64,000 bases of DNA from Petrosia ficiformis. Taxonomy: Eukaryota; Porifera; Demospongiae; Haplosclerida; Petrosiidae. The notes beneath the pieces were generated by a model, which had not been told where the DNA came from, did no database searches, and saw nothing but the letters and a program-made list of their open reading frames with translations. The DNA lies in NCBI GenBank assembly GCA_947044365.1, contig OX345640.1, positions 7,364,410 through 7,428,409 on the forward strand. Direction: 5' to 3'. The translations under genes and the position numbers were made by a program. This document shows, one piece after another, positions 46,201 through 57,100 of this stretch. Within the stretch, counting starts at the first letter, position 1. Every line of letters starts with the position of its first letter.

Positions 46201-49200
46201 CTGAGATATACTGATCAATCACCGATTGGTTTGCGGCTACTGATTTTAGGTTGCCGGAAGAGGGTTTGAGAGTAGTGGAGCGATCAAATCCAATTTGGAA
46301 TCCCCACTGAAACCCTCGGCGTAGATAGGCTGCATATACCTGATCAGGGTGCTTTGAGAGGAATGGCTCCCATGCTTCACAGGGTAAAAAACCTTTAACA
46401 GGCTCTAGCTTCTTTTGACTAGTGGGGAAAGAACTCGACTTTGCTTCCAGGGCTATTAGGTCTTTGGTATAAATATATGAGGATGAGCATATGCCAGCAG
46501 CACCTAAAATAAAGCAATGAAAAAAGGGGGGGGGGTGTTATATATCTAAACAATGTCTAAACCAGTGTAGTGTGCATGGTTGCTAATGCTTGCCATTCAG
46601 AAGGAAATTTATTTGTGTAACTATTTATTTATTTTTTAATTTTTTTATTTATATATTTCATTTTTATTTTATTTTATTTTTTATCATAGCATTTTATTCA
46701 TTTATTTATTTTTGTTGCATGCGATCTCCCATAGTGATAATTCTGCCTACTGTGTGTATACACACACCATGTATTACTGTCTAGCTAAGCTTTTGTGCAC
46801 ACGAGTGAATGTCCACATAATAATCTTAATGATAATTATGATAATAAAACAACTTAAGACTATCACAGTAACAACCCACAACTTGCTGCAATACTGATTG
46901 ATTATATATAGTTGAGGTTCTCTGGTCCATCGGTAACTTCATGTTCCACCCCTATGGCTTTCCTTTTAAATTAGGGACTGTGACTGACTCAGTGACTGGT
47001 GACCTGTTTTTGCCTTTAGGGCACTCAAATGCACCATGGCCAGGCTTGTAGCATCTGTTGCAAGTATGGTCATACTTGCAACTGTGTTGAGCTAGGGAGC
47101 ATGAGCCCCAGTTGAATCTACGACAGATGTCATCGTAGGATTTGTAGGGTTTAAGGCGAAAATTTGATGATACTGGGCGGACCAGTGATTTGTTCCCGGG
47201 CCCCTCTAATGAGTTTAGTGCACACTCTGCTTGCCAGTGGTCTGAACCCATACATAGCGTGCACAGTCTGTGCCCTGCATCTGTGCCTGTGCCCATGCCT
47301 AAAACTGTAGACGCCATCAGTGAAGGGTTCACCTCAGACCATACTGCATTGGAGCCTGCAGCTAGCTGTTGACGGAAGAGGTAGTCATAATTTTTCCACC
47401 CATTGCCTCCATGTTTGCGAGCCATCTGAATAATGATTTGGCCATAAGCTAGCAGGTCTCGAATTTGACTGCTGTCAGTTTTTGCTGCTATGAAGGATAG
47501 AAAACAGAATATCCAGGTCAGAGGGTCCTGGATATCCCTTAATTTGGACAGGTTGCCGGTTTGGATGCCAGATGGGTTGACCTCCTGGAGGCGTTGCATC
47601 AGGGCTTGGTTATCTACCAGGAGGTCTTTAAGATCAATGAATGATCCATTCCTGATCTTTGCCACTGCTCTAGCAGGGATTGGGGGCAAAGCAGATGATA
47701 AAATGAGAGGTGCGGCTTTTGCCAATGCAGCTGAGGAGGTCGGTTGGGTACACAGGAGGGATGATATTGTTGGGATAACTGAGGTATCCAATACTGGGGT
47801 GGTGTTGGTATTGGTCAGGGAACTTGTAGTAAGTAGTCCTGACATAAGGGGGAGAGATGATATTGACCCCGGCGGGGGGATGTGTGATAGGTTGCCACTT
47901 TCTAGCCCCGTTTGGGAGTTGGCTGTGAAAACAGAGAGTGTATATGTAATCAGAGGGAGCACCCCTGAGCTTGATATGAATGTCACTACAATCAACCTGG
48001 GTATACCCAATCTCCATGTATTACCAGACAACAAATAGTCTTACTTTATTGTACTTAGATTATTATTATTTATTTATTTGTTGTTTAGTTTTGTTGCGAC
48101 AGCCAGCGGATGTGCTGTACCGGTGTACAACAGTATGTCCCTTGCCTGGACAATGACAGTGTCCCCAAGATGCATGTGCGTACTGTAGCACGTTGTTAAG
48201 TGTGCAGTGTGAAATAGGACAGGGTGATATATTTGTGAAACGTTAGACAGGACCTGGTGGTCTGGCACTTAAGTGTGGAATGTGAGTGATTACCACTAGT
48301 GCTTGTTGCATAATTGAAACTAGCCTGACTAGAGGACTGACACATGCGGGGCACTAACCCTACTGTGAGCTGTTAGCCCTGGTGCACAGCGGTGCAAGCA
48401 GAGTTTTCACACAAGATGTCAGCCCCACCTAGCTGTGTAATTACAGTATGGACAATGATGGATTACTTATACCTGTATATGATTCTTCTGAATTACTAAA
48501 GCATGGGTTTTGCTTACATTGGCCACGGGAACATACCCAAGCACCGCGATGACTGTACTGGTTCAGAATATTCATATATAATTCTGGGCCCAGATGCGGA
48601 TACGATCTTCGAGAGCTGTTGGGGGGGGATGGAGAGCACGGCGGTGCAGGAAACCACTGCGGTGGAGGAGGGGTGCCGAGGACTTCCCCACGGGTAGAGG
48701 ACTGGAGCCGTGCTGGCCGCCAGGAGGTTATGTCTGGATGATAGCCAGACTTGCATGGGAGCCTATATTATACATTGCCCATATACATAACAAGTCTACT
48801 TACCTGCTGATATGGGTACTGTGGATGTAGACCCTAGAGAAGTACTGGTATATGATGGAGCCCCTGGCAGTACCGACATGACACTGGCCACTTCAGATTG
48901 GACAGCTGCTCTGATAGTGTCCAGCACTGCCTCCAGCGTCAATGGACCACTAGTACTTGGGCTCGATGTGCTCGCCGTTGAGGCTTCCGTGGCATGAACA
49001 GTAGTTGTCCCCGTTGCCTCATTAGAGGACGATGTTGCGGACATTACTATCCAGAATCAGTCAGGAATAGGTCTACACTGGATGAAAAACGATTCTCTTG
49101 CTACGAACAACTTGCTTTCTTAAAACAGCACCTGCTATTCCAGCTTCTTGCGCATGCGCAGTGCATGTCTAGAGGCTAGCGATTATACTTCGCCCATTGA

Positions 49201-52200
49201 GGATAACCCTGTTTAAAGCTACGCTCTAAACAATATTAAAATATATTTTAAATGAGCATTATTTTATGGACTACTAAAATATCTAAGGTAGTGGATAATT
49301 ATCTGGACATGTTACATGTATTTGTAGTGTATAGATGGTAGTGGGTTTAAATCTAGTGTTAGCCCCACCTCTTTTTTGATAAGCTGACTGCCAGAGAAAG
49401 GATTTAGAAGTGATTCAGTGATTGGAATTATCCCAACCAATCATATTTACTGGGCCATAGGCCAGTTTAATTAGTTATGGAAACCTTACTAAAGTACCTA
49501 ATGCTTAATAATATAAGAGCTCTACAGTTTCCACTACTAATTAAAACTGAATTCATGTGACTTAGGTGGAGCTCATAAGTAGTCATGTACTGATAATTAC
49601 CCTCGCCGCGAAGCGTAGGCGGAAGGGTATAGTAATCATATTGTGTGTCTGTGTGTGTGTGTTCGCAAAATTTTGCAAAAACTACGAACACTGGTGGCTC
49701 GAACTAGATACAGGAAGACTTCAAATTATACAAGGATCAAAAGTAACAACAGGCTTTTGGTGAAACCCTTCCGTTTTAAAGTTATCACAATTTTTATACC
49801 TCACGGTTACTGTTTCCAGACTCGAGAAGACTCTTGGGAACATCTGGACACATTAAAACATAAATACTCCTGTATCATGACTATCACTAGTAAAGCACTA
49901 CATAAAAGCAAACAAAACTTGGGTAGTGGTTGGTACAACATCGAGCACTGGCTCCAAGAATTCTCCATTACTTTCAGGCTCCGCCTATTTAAATTTTTTA
50001 AGTCATGTGCTGTGCACGTGACTCGAACTTTAGCAGTTTTGAGGACCTGTCTTAGTGCTCTAGGCTCTCTTTATAGCACATTTCACAAGACTAATTGAAG
50101 ATCTTTCTTTCTTTTTTGAGATAAAACAGAGACTAAAATGTAAGACTTATAGTATAGACAAGGAAGAAACTGGTATAATCATACTAAAATCTTTCAGTTA
50201 TAAAGTAATAAGTACTGACATGTTAGTTTATATAATTACATAACTATTATTGTATTATTATAAAAACTAACATGCCAGTGCAATTTTATTACTTTATATG
50301 TTTTATATAAACCATCTGAAGTAAATGTTATTATTATATATATACATAATTATAATCTTTTGACATAATTATTTTTAAAGAAAAGATTATAGTTTGTATT
50401 ACTTTGCCACGAAGTGTCACTCATTATTGACCATTATTTTTAGTATCTATTATTTCTGAATGATGTAACTGATACTTTAGATATGTACTGATAACTGGTA
50501 TAAGTAGTGATGTGATATACTAAGCCACCTCCTCTTTCTTCACCAGTCCACTCAGATCTTCATTTCCATTGATTGCTACCAATTATTATCCACTACTAAT
50601 ATCTATCTAGTAATAGTTATTACTACAACCCAAATTATTGTACCACAAAATATATTTTCTAAAAGAGAATTTTGTTTTGATATACAGTAGATCAAATCAT
50701 TGTCATAGTAATTCTATAAGTTTATGTCACATGCCATTAATGTATGTATGTGTGAGGTTTAAACAAACATATTCTCTATTATTTTTAGAAACACAAAGTC
50801 TGTGGTCTGAAGATGTTGAACAACAGTTACTACAGACGATAGTACCAAAACATGAGATGGTTAGTTCATCACCTGTACAGCAATACAAGTGGCAATACAA
50901 GTGCTTTTTGAAGGCATGCTACGATAAAGTACTTCCTTCATATCAAAAATTTCCTACTATACGAAATAGTAAGGGGGCTAAACAGTTCATCAATCTTGCA
51001 TTAGTTCACAAAAGAGATTGTGATCATGATGTCACAAGACAGTCCCTTCTTCAACAACTTCATGGCAATATTGATGAAATAAAAAAAGTCAAAACTCCCA
51101 TTGCTATTCACGAGGTAGCTGTACTTCCTGACAATACTATGCCACGTTTTATTTTAGTTGAAGGGGCGCCAGGTGTTGGAAAAACAACACTAGCTTGGGA
51201 GTTGTGTCGCCAGTGGAGAGAAGGCAATCTTCTTCAAAAATGGGAGCTTGTAGTTTTTATTCAACTTCGTAACCAGCGCATTAGATGTGCTCAATCACTT
51301 GAGCAGTTTCTTCATCATCCTGATCCTGATACATGTAACAAAGTATGCAAACAGTTACAGCAGGAGTTAGGGGATGGAGTGATGTTAGTACTAGATGGAT
51401 TTGATGAATTGTCAAATCAACAACGTACAGGTATGTCTTTCATTAATAGGCTTTTAATTGGTTTTATTTTACCCGAAGCTACTCTTCTCATAACAAGCCG
51501 TCCACTTGCTTCTGTAAGATTGAATCATTTGCTCCCAGATGAACCAGATCAACATATTGAGGTTGTGGGATTTTCTGAAGATGATATTGAGGCATACATT
51601 GATTCAGCATTTAGTCATAACACTCAACTACGTGATAACTTCCAAACGTATATCAAGTCATATCCTTTTGCATACTCTATAATGTATATTCCTCTTCACT
51701 GTCGTATAATAACTGAAGTATATGAAACATATTGGAAAGAAGGAAGTGAAGAGTTTGCTCCTAAAACGCTCACAGAGCTTTATATGTCGCTACTTCGAAG
51801 CCTAATGATACGTTACCTTGGTGATCATCCAGATCACATATACAAGAGAATAACTCTTAAAACTTTAAATGACCTACCTCAAGATGTGTATAATACCCTC
51901 ATGATGTTTGCTGAGCTAGCAGCCAAAGGAATTGAGAAACAACAATATGTATTTAATGAACTACCTTTGAGTGAACACATGGGGCTTATGATTCAAGCAG
52001 AAGATATATATGTAGATGTTGGTTCATGTGTATCATATAGCTTTCTTCATTTAACTTTGCAAGAATTTTTAGCTGCTATATATTGGTCACAACGTTCAGC
52101 TGATGACTTGACAACCCTACTAAAACAAACGCACTTGTTTCCTATTCACGATTTCATTAACAAGAGAAGCATCAAAATTACCTCAAGACCACCTGAAGGT

Positions 52201-53601
52201 AAACACATACAGCACTGGCCTGTACTAATATTTTTAGCAGGAATTGGTGGTATATGTAGTAATATCATTGTAGACTACATATCAGAATATATCAAGCATT
52301 CACAAGAGTTAATAATTTATCCAAACATCTGTAAGCTGCTTTATGAAACCCAGTCACCTCAGCTAATAGCAAAAGTGTTACATAATGGATTATGTCATTT
52401 ACAAACAAGTAATTCTACACCTGAACCTCATTCCATGTTAGAGTATTTTGAGATAGGTTATTGTATTGCATGTAGTGGTTCAGAATGTACTTGGGGAATG
52501 AGTCATTTTGAAAACTCCAAATGTTTAAATACTTTTACACTCGGTCTTAAGGAAGGTTCAAAAGTCTCCATTGGAGGAGGTAAACTACAAAGTTTCAAGG
52601 TTCAGTTTCTAGGGAAAATTTATGGTTATGAAAAAGAAAGCTTCATGCGAAACCTGACCAGTTGTTTTAGTCAAGCCAAATCTTTAAATCTTTTTCAAAT
52701 TTATGAAGCACATGATAAGGATGATGATTATCTCCTATCTTTTCAAATAGCAACATTGATAACTCAACCATTTTCTAAATTATCAGAAGTATCTTTGCGT
52801 ATTAGAAAAGTCAATACTTGGATACCAGTGATATCAGCATTTTCAAAAATACAACGTCTTAAATGTTTACACCTGTCTATTTGTGATATTAAATTGAATG
52901 AGATTTATTTCCTGTGTGATGCACTGAAGAGTTGCAGATCCTTAGTACAGTTAGTATTGGAACAAGGTAACAAACATCCTCCAAAACTGGCACAACTATC
53001 TCCAATAGTTGCACTACCTCTACTGACACAATTAAATTTCCTAACACTTTCCTATATGCATCTTGATGATACTATTAGTTTATTATCTTCAGCATTACAA
53101 TGTTCCTCTTGTAAATTAAAATCCTTCAATATAACTAAATGCTGTTTAACCTTTGAATCAATGGTGATGCTTATCAAGTCATTGAAACAAAATCACAGCA
53201 TTCAGAAGTTACGTATCATTAGGAGTGGGGAACTATTAAAAAACAAAGAGTATTACACAGATGACATATGTTTCTATCTTAGTGATTTACTATCATGCAA
53301 CACTCACATAAATGAAATTGTGTACTATCCTGGTTTTGAGCATAGATGTAAGTCATGCGGTCATAATGATATCATATATATAGCTAGGGAGTCTAGTGAT
53401 TCCCATTTCGGAATAACAAGAGAAGGTTTAATTAGTTTAGTACGAGCTATCGAGTCCAAACCAGAGAGGAAACTAATACTTGATAAAGGCAATCAATTAT
53501 TATTAAATGATTATAAATACTCAGACACACAAATCAGATTTGAATTTGAATCTGATCATTTCTCATATCCTGAGGAAAGTCTACATTACCATTATCGCTA
53601 A
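39929..53601 (+). CDS. NLR gene B: three death-fold exons, NACHT, LRR (spliced; start not found)
   Basis: Exons 39929-40225, 40872-41042, 41400-41720, 41866-42066, 42619-42903 and 50789-53601 correspond one-to-one with NLR-A, again all phase 1. Exon lengths change only by multiples of three. Introns align with those of NLR-A apart from transposons; the last intron holds the 5.77-kb DIRS element and an 813-bp insertion, so the unspliced gap before the NACHT exon is 7.9 kb. All exons are open, so the gene may still be expressed if that intron is removed. The first coding exon should lie upstream of 39929 but none with a phase-1 donor is obvious. Role as for NLR-A: predicted cytosolic sensor with stacked death-fold domains. 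Confidence 0.82.
40872..41042 (+). CDS. NLR-B exon: acidic linker 1
   Basis: A 171-bp exon nearly identical to 3343-3513 (differences such as TEMRMN for TEMKMN and DLPEE for DIPEE). Phase 1-1. Confidence 0.7.
41400..41720 (+). CDS. NLR-B exon: death-fold domain 2 (hypervariable)
   Basis: A 321-bp exon, phase 1-1. It shares HGLIPNEVKDGV and KCRILQAVKDF with NLR-A but is divergent elsewhere and six codons longer. Flanking intron sequence is almost identical to NLR-A, so the exon itself is the variable unit. Confidence 0.75.
41866..42066 (+). CDS. NLR-B exon: acidic linker 2
   Basis: A 201-bp exon matching 5239-5430, with an in-frame difference of three codons (EEDERNIEDNE here). Donor GTATGT is retained. 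Confidence 0.7.
42619..42903 (+). CDS. NLR-B exon: death-fold (CARD-like) domain 3
   Basis: A 285-bp exon differing from 6218-6502 by one base by eye (N-T-T-K for N-I-T-K). Donor GTAAGT. Confidence 0.72.
43869..44873 (-). pseudogene. DIRS tyrosine recombinase, frameshifted
   Basis: The N-terminal part (44873-44169) is open and contains ARGLSPSTMRTYKSAKQRY and GFFGFMRSGEF, the core-binding and first arginine-box region of phage-type integrases. Around 44205 the frame shifts; LNYLASRPSHDGPLF continues in a second frame to about 44080. A further shift leads to YSGHSFRIGATTAAANAG (H-x-x-R box) and MLGRWQSEAYQLYIQTP, whose tyrosine is the expected nucleophile, ending at a TGA at 43869. Catalytic residues survive but two frameshifts make it non-functional as it stands. 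It overlaps the 3' end of the RT ORF by 127 bp. Confidence 0.85.
44747..46503 (-). pseudogene. DIRS reverse transcriptase-RNase H, one in-frame stop
   Basis: Open on the minus strand from acceptor TTTTAG at 46504 to 44747 except for a TAG at 46013-46015. The N-terminal part has LRRGFQWGFQIGFD and KFRLIVDLSSPQGHSVND. The RT palm has KLDLKSAYRMVPVHP and the YLDDFF catalytic box at about 45740. RNase H follows: IVADASGSWGCGAF, LSDNLAVVNVL and NTAADALSR. Order and motifs match DIRS/Ngaro Pol. The element copies through RNA by this enzyme and inserts by its recombinase. Confidence 0.88.
46504..46951. other. spacer between gag and RT of the DIRS element
   Basis: A-T-rich with a T-tract at 46620-46690 (+), ending in the acceptor used by the RT exon; a probable intron of the DIRS transcript. 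Confidence 0.45.
46952..48034 (-). CDS. DIRS gag-like ORF, second exon (zinc-knuckle protein)
   Basis: An open frame of 360 codons. The middle holds LRDIQDPLTWIFCFLSFIAA and ARKHGGNGWKNYDYLFRQQ, typical of the Gag-like ORF of DIRS elements in invertebrates. The C-terminus holds a CCCH-like segment (CRRFNWGSC, then CKYDHTC) and a zinc knuckle CNRCYKPGHGAFEC fitting C-x2-C-x4-H-x4-C, predicted to bind RNA. The annotated ATG is internal; an upstream exon at 48804-49044 probably supplies the start. Confidence 0.78.
   Translation of the reverse strand: MLSGNTWRLGIPRLIVVTFISSSGVLPLITYTLSVFTANSQTGLESGNLSHIPPPGSISSLPLMSGLLTTSSLTNTNTTPVLDTSVIPTISSLLCTQPTSSAALAKAAPLILSSALPPIPARAVAKIRNGSFIDLKDLLVDNQALMQRLQEVNPSGIQTGNLSKLRDIQDPLTWIFCFLSFIAAKTDSSQIRDLLAYGQIIIQMARKHGGNGWKNYDYLFRQQLAAGSNAVWSEVNPSLMASTVLGMGTGTDAGHRLCTLCMGSDHWQAECALNSLEGPGNKSLVRPVSSNFRLKPYKSYDDICRRFNWGSCSLAQHSCKYDHTCNRCYKPGHGAFECPKGKNRSPVTESVTVPNLKGKP
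48804..49044 (-). CDS. DIRS gag-like first exon
   Basis: ATG at 49044; S/T-rich leader MSATSSSNEATGTTT followed by LEAVLDTIRAAVQSEVASVM, and a clear GTAAGT donor after GTACCCATATCAGCAG. About 770 bp of intron separates it from the 46952-48034 ORF; the exact acceptor is not certain. Confidence 0.6.
49237..49599 (+). other. NLR-B intron resuming after the DIRS element
   Basis: Matches 6784-7136 in NLR-A almost base for base. Confidence 0.7.
49600..50412. mobile_element. 813-bp insertion of unknown class
   Basis: NLR-A reads TGATAATTA-GATCAGTAATC-AGTGTCACTC (7128-7157); here the middle is replaced by 813 bp starting CCCTCGCCGCGAAGCGTAGG and ending TGTATTACTTTGCCACGA. An ORF at 49643-50098 (+) has no recognised domain. 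The TATTACTTTGCCAC end is shared with the small insertion at 35358-35425. Confidence 0.6.
50789..53601 (+). CDS. NLR-B large exon: NACHT ATPase plus LRR-like C-terminus
   Basis: A 2813-bp exon, 936 codons plus stop, entered from acceptor TTTTTAG in phase 1 (E-TQSLWSEDVEQ). Walker A GAPGVGKTT, Walker B LVLDGFDEL, LLITSRPLA and SYSFLHLTLQEFLAA are all intact. Compared with NLR-A, the NACHT to mid-region (about 51060-52400) is nearly identical. Differences gather in the first 100 residues (an in-frame repeat QYKWQYKC), just after LPD (extra EPD), and in the LRR region (about 52410-53601), where the EYI-type expansion is absent and a HRCKSCGHND segment is present instead. This fits conserved signalling and variable sensing parts. 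Confidence 0.93.
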
Positions 53602-53798
53602 TAGCAACAATATAATACAAATGGATAGTATATCAAAGTTACGCAGTTCCTTATAATTAACATTATTATTGAAATATTTACAGACTATCACACAAGAGAA
53701 TGTCTTCACCACATTTTAGTAGTTAATAGAACATGTTCAACTCATCATAAACTCATATATACAATTATACATGTACATACAATATATTTTTACATTTA

Positions 53799-53804
53799 AA
53801 TAAA
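53799..53804 (+). terminator. polyadenylation signal for NLR-B
   Basis: AATAAA about 200 bp after the NLR-B stop; equivalent to 11182-11187. Confidence 0.55.
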
Positions 53805-54127
53805 ATTTTAACCAAATTTGAAAGATTAACAGCAAAACGTTCAAAATTTATGCTCTCATTTGATATTCATTACATTATACATTTTATTAACATAAACTTC
53901 ATTTATCATTTTATTAATGATCAATGAGGTTACTAATATGACACTTGATATAATACGCACTCTCACGTGGAATGGAACTATGAATAATAATTATTATTAA
54001 CAACAAAAAAATTGAAATAAATAATTTTAAAGTATTGAATACAAGAGACAAATATATTATATAAAGTATTACATATCTATTCTTCTCATCATTTCAAAAC
54101 TTAGATTACATTGTATATTGAATGTAT

Positions 54128-57100
54128 CTATAGAAATACCTCAACAGTTGAAAAGATAGATACATAATGTTTAGCCTTCTCTCTCACACTATCTACAGTA
54201 TCTGATGATCCATGTAATTCTTCAAACTTGAGATATCGTTTGAAGAGAAATTTCATCTTTTTCACTGATACTTTGAGACTAATAGCTCTTTCAAATATCT
54301 CTCTAGACAAATTAATAATTGATAATAAATAGTGATTTTAAAAGCACGAGTTAATTATCAAATTATAAGTTATAGAATAAAATTCAATGCTATGTTACGA
54401 ATAGCTTTAAAGGTTCACACGTGTTTTTATCAATGTTGCTCTTACCTTGATTGGCTATAGAAAGCCTCCAAAACTGGACTATTACTTTATAACAAGTACT
54501 AGTCTTGTTATGGCCCGTAGGGCCATCACTATGATTGCTTTCCACGGGGTTGAATCTATATATATACAGTGAAACCTCCGTTAGCAGACACCTCCCAATA
54601 GCGGACACTTTCTTGCAGTCCCAAACACACTTCCATAGACACCCATAGATTGGAACCCTCTGAAATACGGACACCTCGCTATTCCATATACCGGACACAA
54701 ATCACGCCCCCATTGATATTATAACATACGAAAACCACTCTATATTGCGGACAGTATAATTAATTTTTTTAAAATTATTATCAATAATATTTATAATATT
54801 TATATTATTATTAATTACACTATCTTCACTGTATCCAATTTTGAAGTCTAACAATCAGTGCTTTTAGTCTATCGACATAAACTTTTGGAACATTTCGGAA
54901 ACACAGATAATATAAATACTGCTCTGCAGAAGAGTTTGCCACAGGCAACAATAATGTACCTGTACCTGTAGCTATGTCAAGACTTTGCTGATGATAACTG
55001 GGAAAGTGAATTTATGTCACAGTTTGATAACAATCAAGAAGAAGATATAACACTAAAACTAGTGTTTTTGACAATATAGGTAAAGATAATAATAAACCTC
55101 TCAAATGAGGACACCTCTATAATAAGGACACTTTGAGCTGGTCCCAATGGTGTCCGCATTATAGAGGTTTCACTGTATATATATTTTCTTGTGTCCACTT
55201 GCGTGAGTATGCGTTGTATACGTAGTTAAGGAAGTTGCGTCATTCCCGAGGGCTCGGTCAATTAATAGGTGTGGCGCGTAAATAAACACGTGCTCGAGCT
55301 CTACAGACCAGCAGAAAGAAAGCTAAGTAGCCTTACATAGAAACTGGAACTAATAGCTAGCTATTCTGCCTGAAATATATTCCTGAAGTTCTAAAAGGTC
55401 CTTTGAAAGGTCAGGAGAGTAGATAATCAAAATAATAACTATAATAAGCTGTTGTCTTTCATGATTGATAAAGTCAGCCATGATTACTGAATGCTGGACA
55501 CCACAAAGCAGTCATAGGGATACTTTTATCTTCACTTAAATTTGTAAAGCAATCATAGGGATGTTTTTTTTCTCTATATACACTTGTTCCTGTTTGAATT
55601 TAGCATCGCTGGGCTGAGAAATGAGACAGAAGCAGCCAGCAACACAGCCTTAACTCTACTGGAACACATCCACATTACTAACTAGTGATGGGCGATTTGA
55701 TACCAAAGTACTCGATACTTCAATACCATGTCTGAAATTTCTGGTATCGAAGAATGTTCAAGTATTGATACCAGTCACCACACCTCTATTTGTAATCTGA
55801 CACACCCATTAAACACAAACATTTTCAACATTTTTAACTGAATTTATATAAAATTTGACGTTTATGTAATCATGTGTATTATGCACATTATGAAGTATTG
55901 GTATAGTACTCAATACAATCGATACTGATTCCCAAACTACTTGGTATCGTATCAAAATGAAAATTACTGGTATCACCCACCACTATTATTAACTACATGT
56001 TTAGAAAGCACAAGTGTGCATGTACAAACATTACAGTGGGCGTGGCAGTGAACCTTCAAAGGGAGATGAATACATAGCAAATGAACAAAGGTTCAAACCT
56101 ATTTCCCAGTCCTAATTAATGTAGTTATTTTTCAACTCTTCCTTTTTATACATGTAGGTACTGTACATGTACCTTTATAAGTGTTTTCAGGAAGATAAAC
56201 TACTAGTTGCAGTTTCTACATTTCTGTATGTCACTTACTATGCACTAGCTCTAAGCTACTATACTATCACATGTACATGTTTGTTGAGCCACACCTCCCA
56301 AATGACATGTCTGTTACTTACTATGCACTAGCTCTAAGCTACTACACTATCACATGTACATGTACATGTTTGTTGAGCCACACCTCCCAAATGACATGTC
56401 TGTCACTTACTATGCACTAGCTCTAAGCTACTATACTATCACATGTACATGTTTGTTGAGCCACACCTCCCAAATGACATGTCTGTCACTTACTATGCAC
56501 TAGCTCTAAGCTACTATACTATCACATGTACATGTTTGTTGAGCCACACCTCCCAAATGACATGTCTGTCACTTACTATGCACTAGCTCTAAGCTACTAT
56601 ACTATCACATGTACATGTTTGTTGAGCCACACCTCCCAAATGACATGTCTGTCACTTACTATTCACTAGCTCTAAGCTACTATACTATCACATGTACATG
56701 TTTGTTGAGCCACACCTCACAAATGACATGTCTGTCACTTACTATGCACTAGCTCTAAGCTACTATACTATCACATGTACATGTTTGTTGAGCCACACCT
56801 CCCAAATGACATGTATGTCACTTACTATGCACTAGCTCTAAGCTACTATACTATCACATGTACATGTTTGTTGAGCCACACCTCCCAAATAACATGTTTC
56901 CTTATACATATATAATAACATTACCACTATGGAAAGTAATAATTGTTGGAATTTCTCTGCAAAACCCAAAATGTACATACATGATTATATGTACAGTACC
57001 TAACATTAGTTTCATACTATCACTGTACTTACATTGACTATAGTGTACTTTGTGAGTGAAGTACACTGTACTTTGAATGTACTACACAGTATTACACTAC

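Larger units (their letters stand above)
43468..49236 (-). mobile_element. DIRS-type tyrosine-recombinase retrotransposon in NLR-B intron
   Basis: Boundaries come from the empty site in NLR-A. There the host reads AACTTATAAAATATATTTT (6779-6797); here AACTTAT ends at 43467 and TAAAATATATTTT resumes at 49237, with one shared T and no target duplication. Minus-strand order is gag (two exons), RT-RNase H, tyrosine recombinase, the DIRS arrangement, and lack of target duplication fits recombinase-mediated insertion. GC content is visibly higher than the surroundings. Terminal repeats typical of DIRS or Ngaro were not recognised by eye. Frameshifts and a stop show that this copy is inactive. Confidence 0.88.

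Noticed and set aside
47490..48038. 182-codon plus-strand ORF
   Set aside because: Antisense of the DIRS gag ORF, which has zinc-knuckle and Gag-like motifs on the minus strand.
54390..54698. 102-codon minus-strand ORF continuing upstream of the RRP5 end
   Set aside because: Crosses two different transposon sequences; not joined to RRP5 and no domain.
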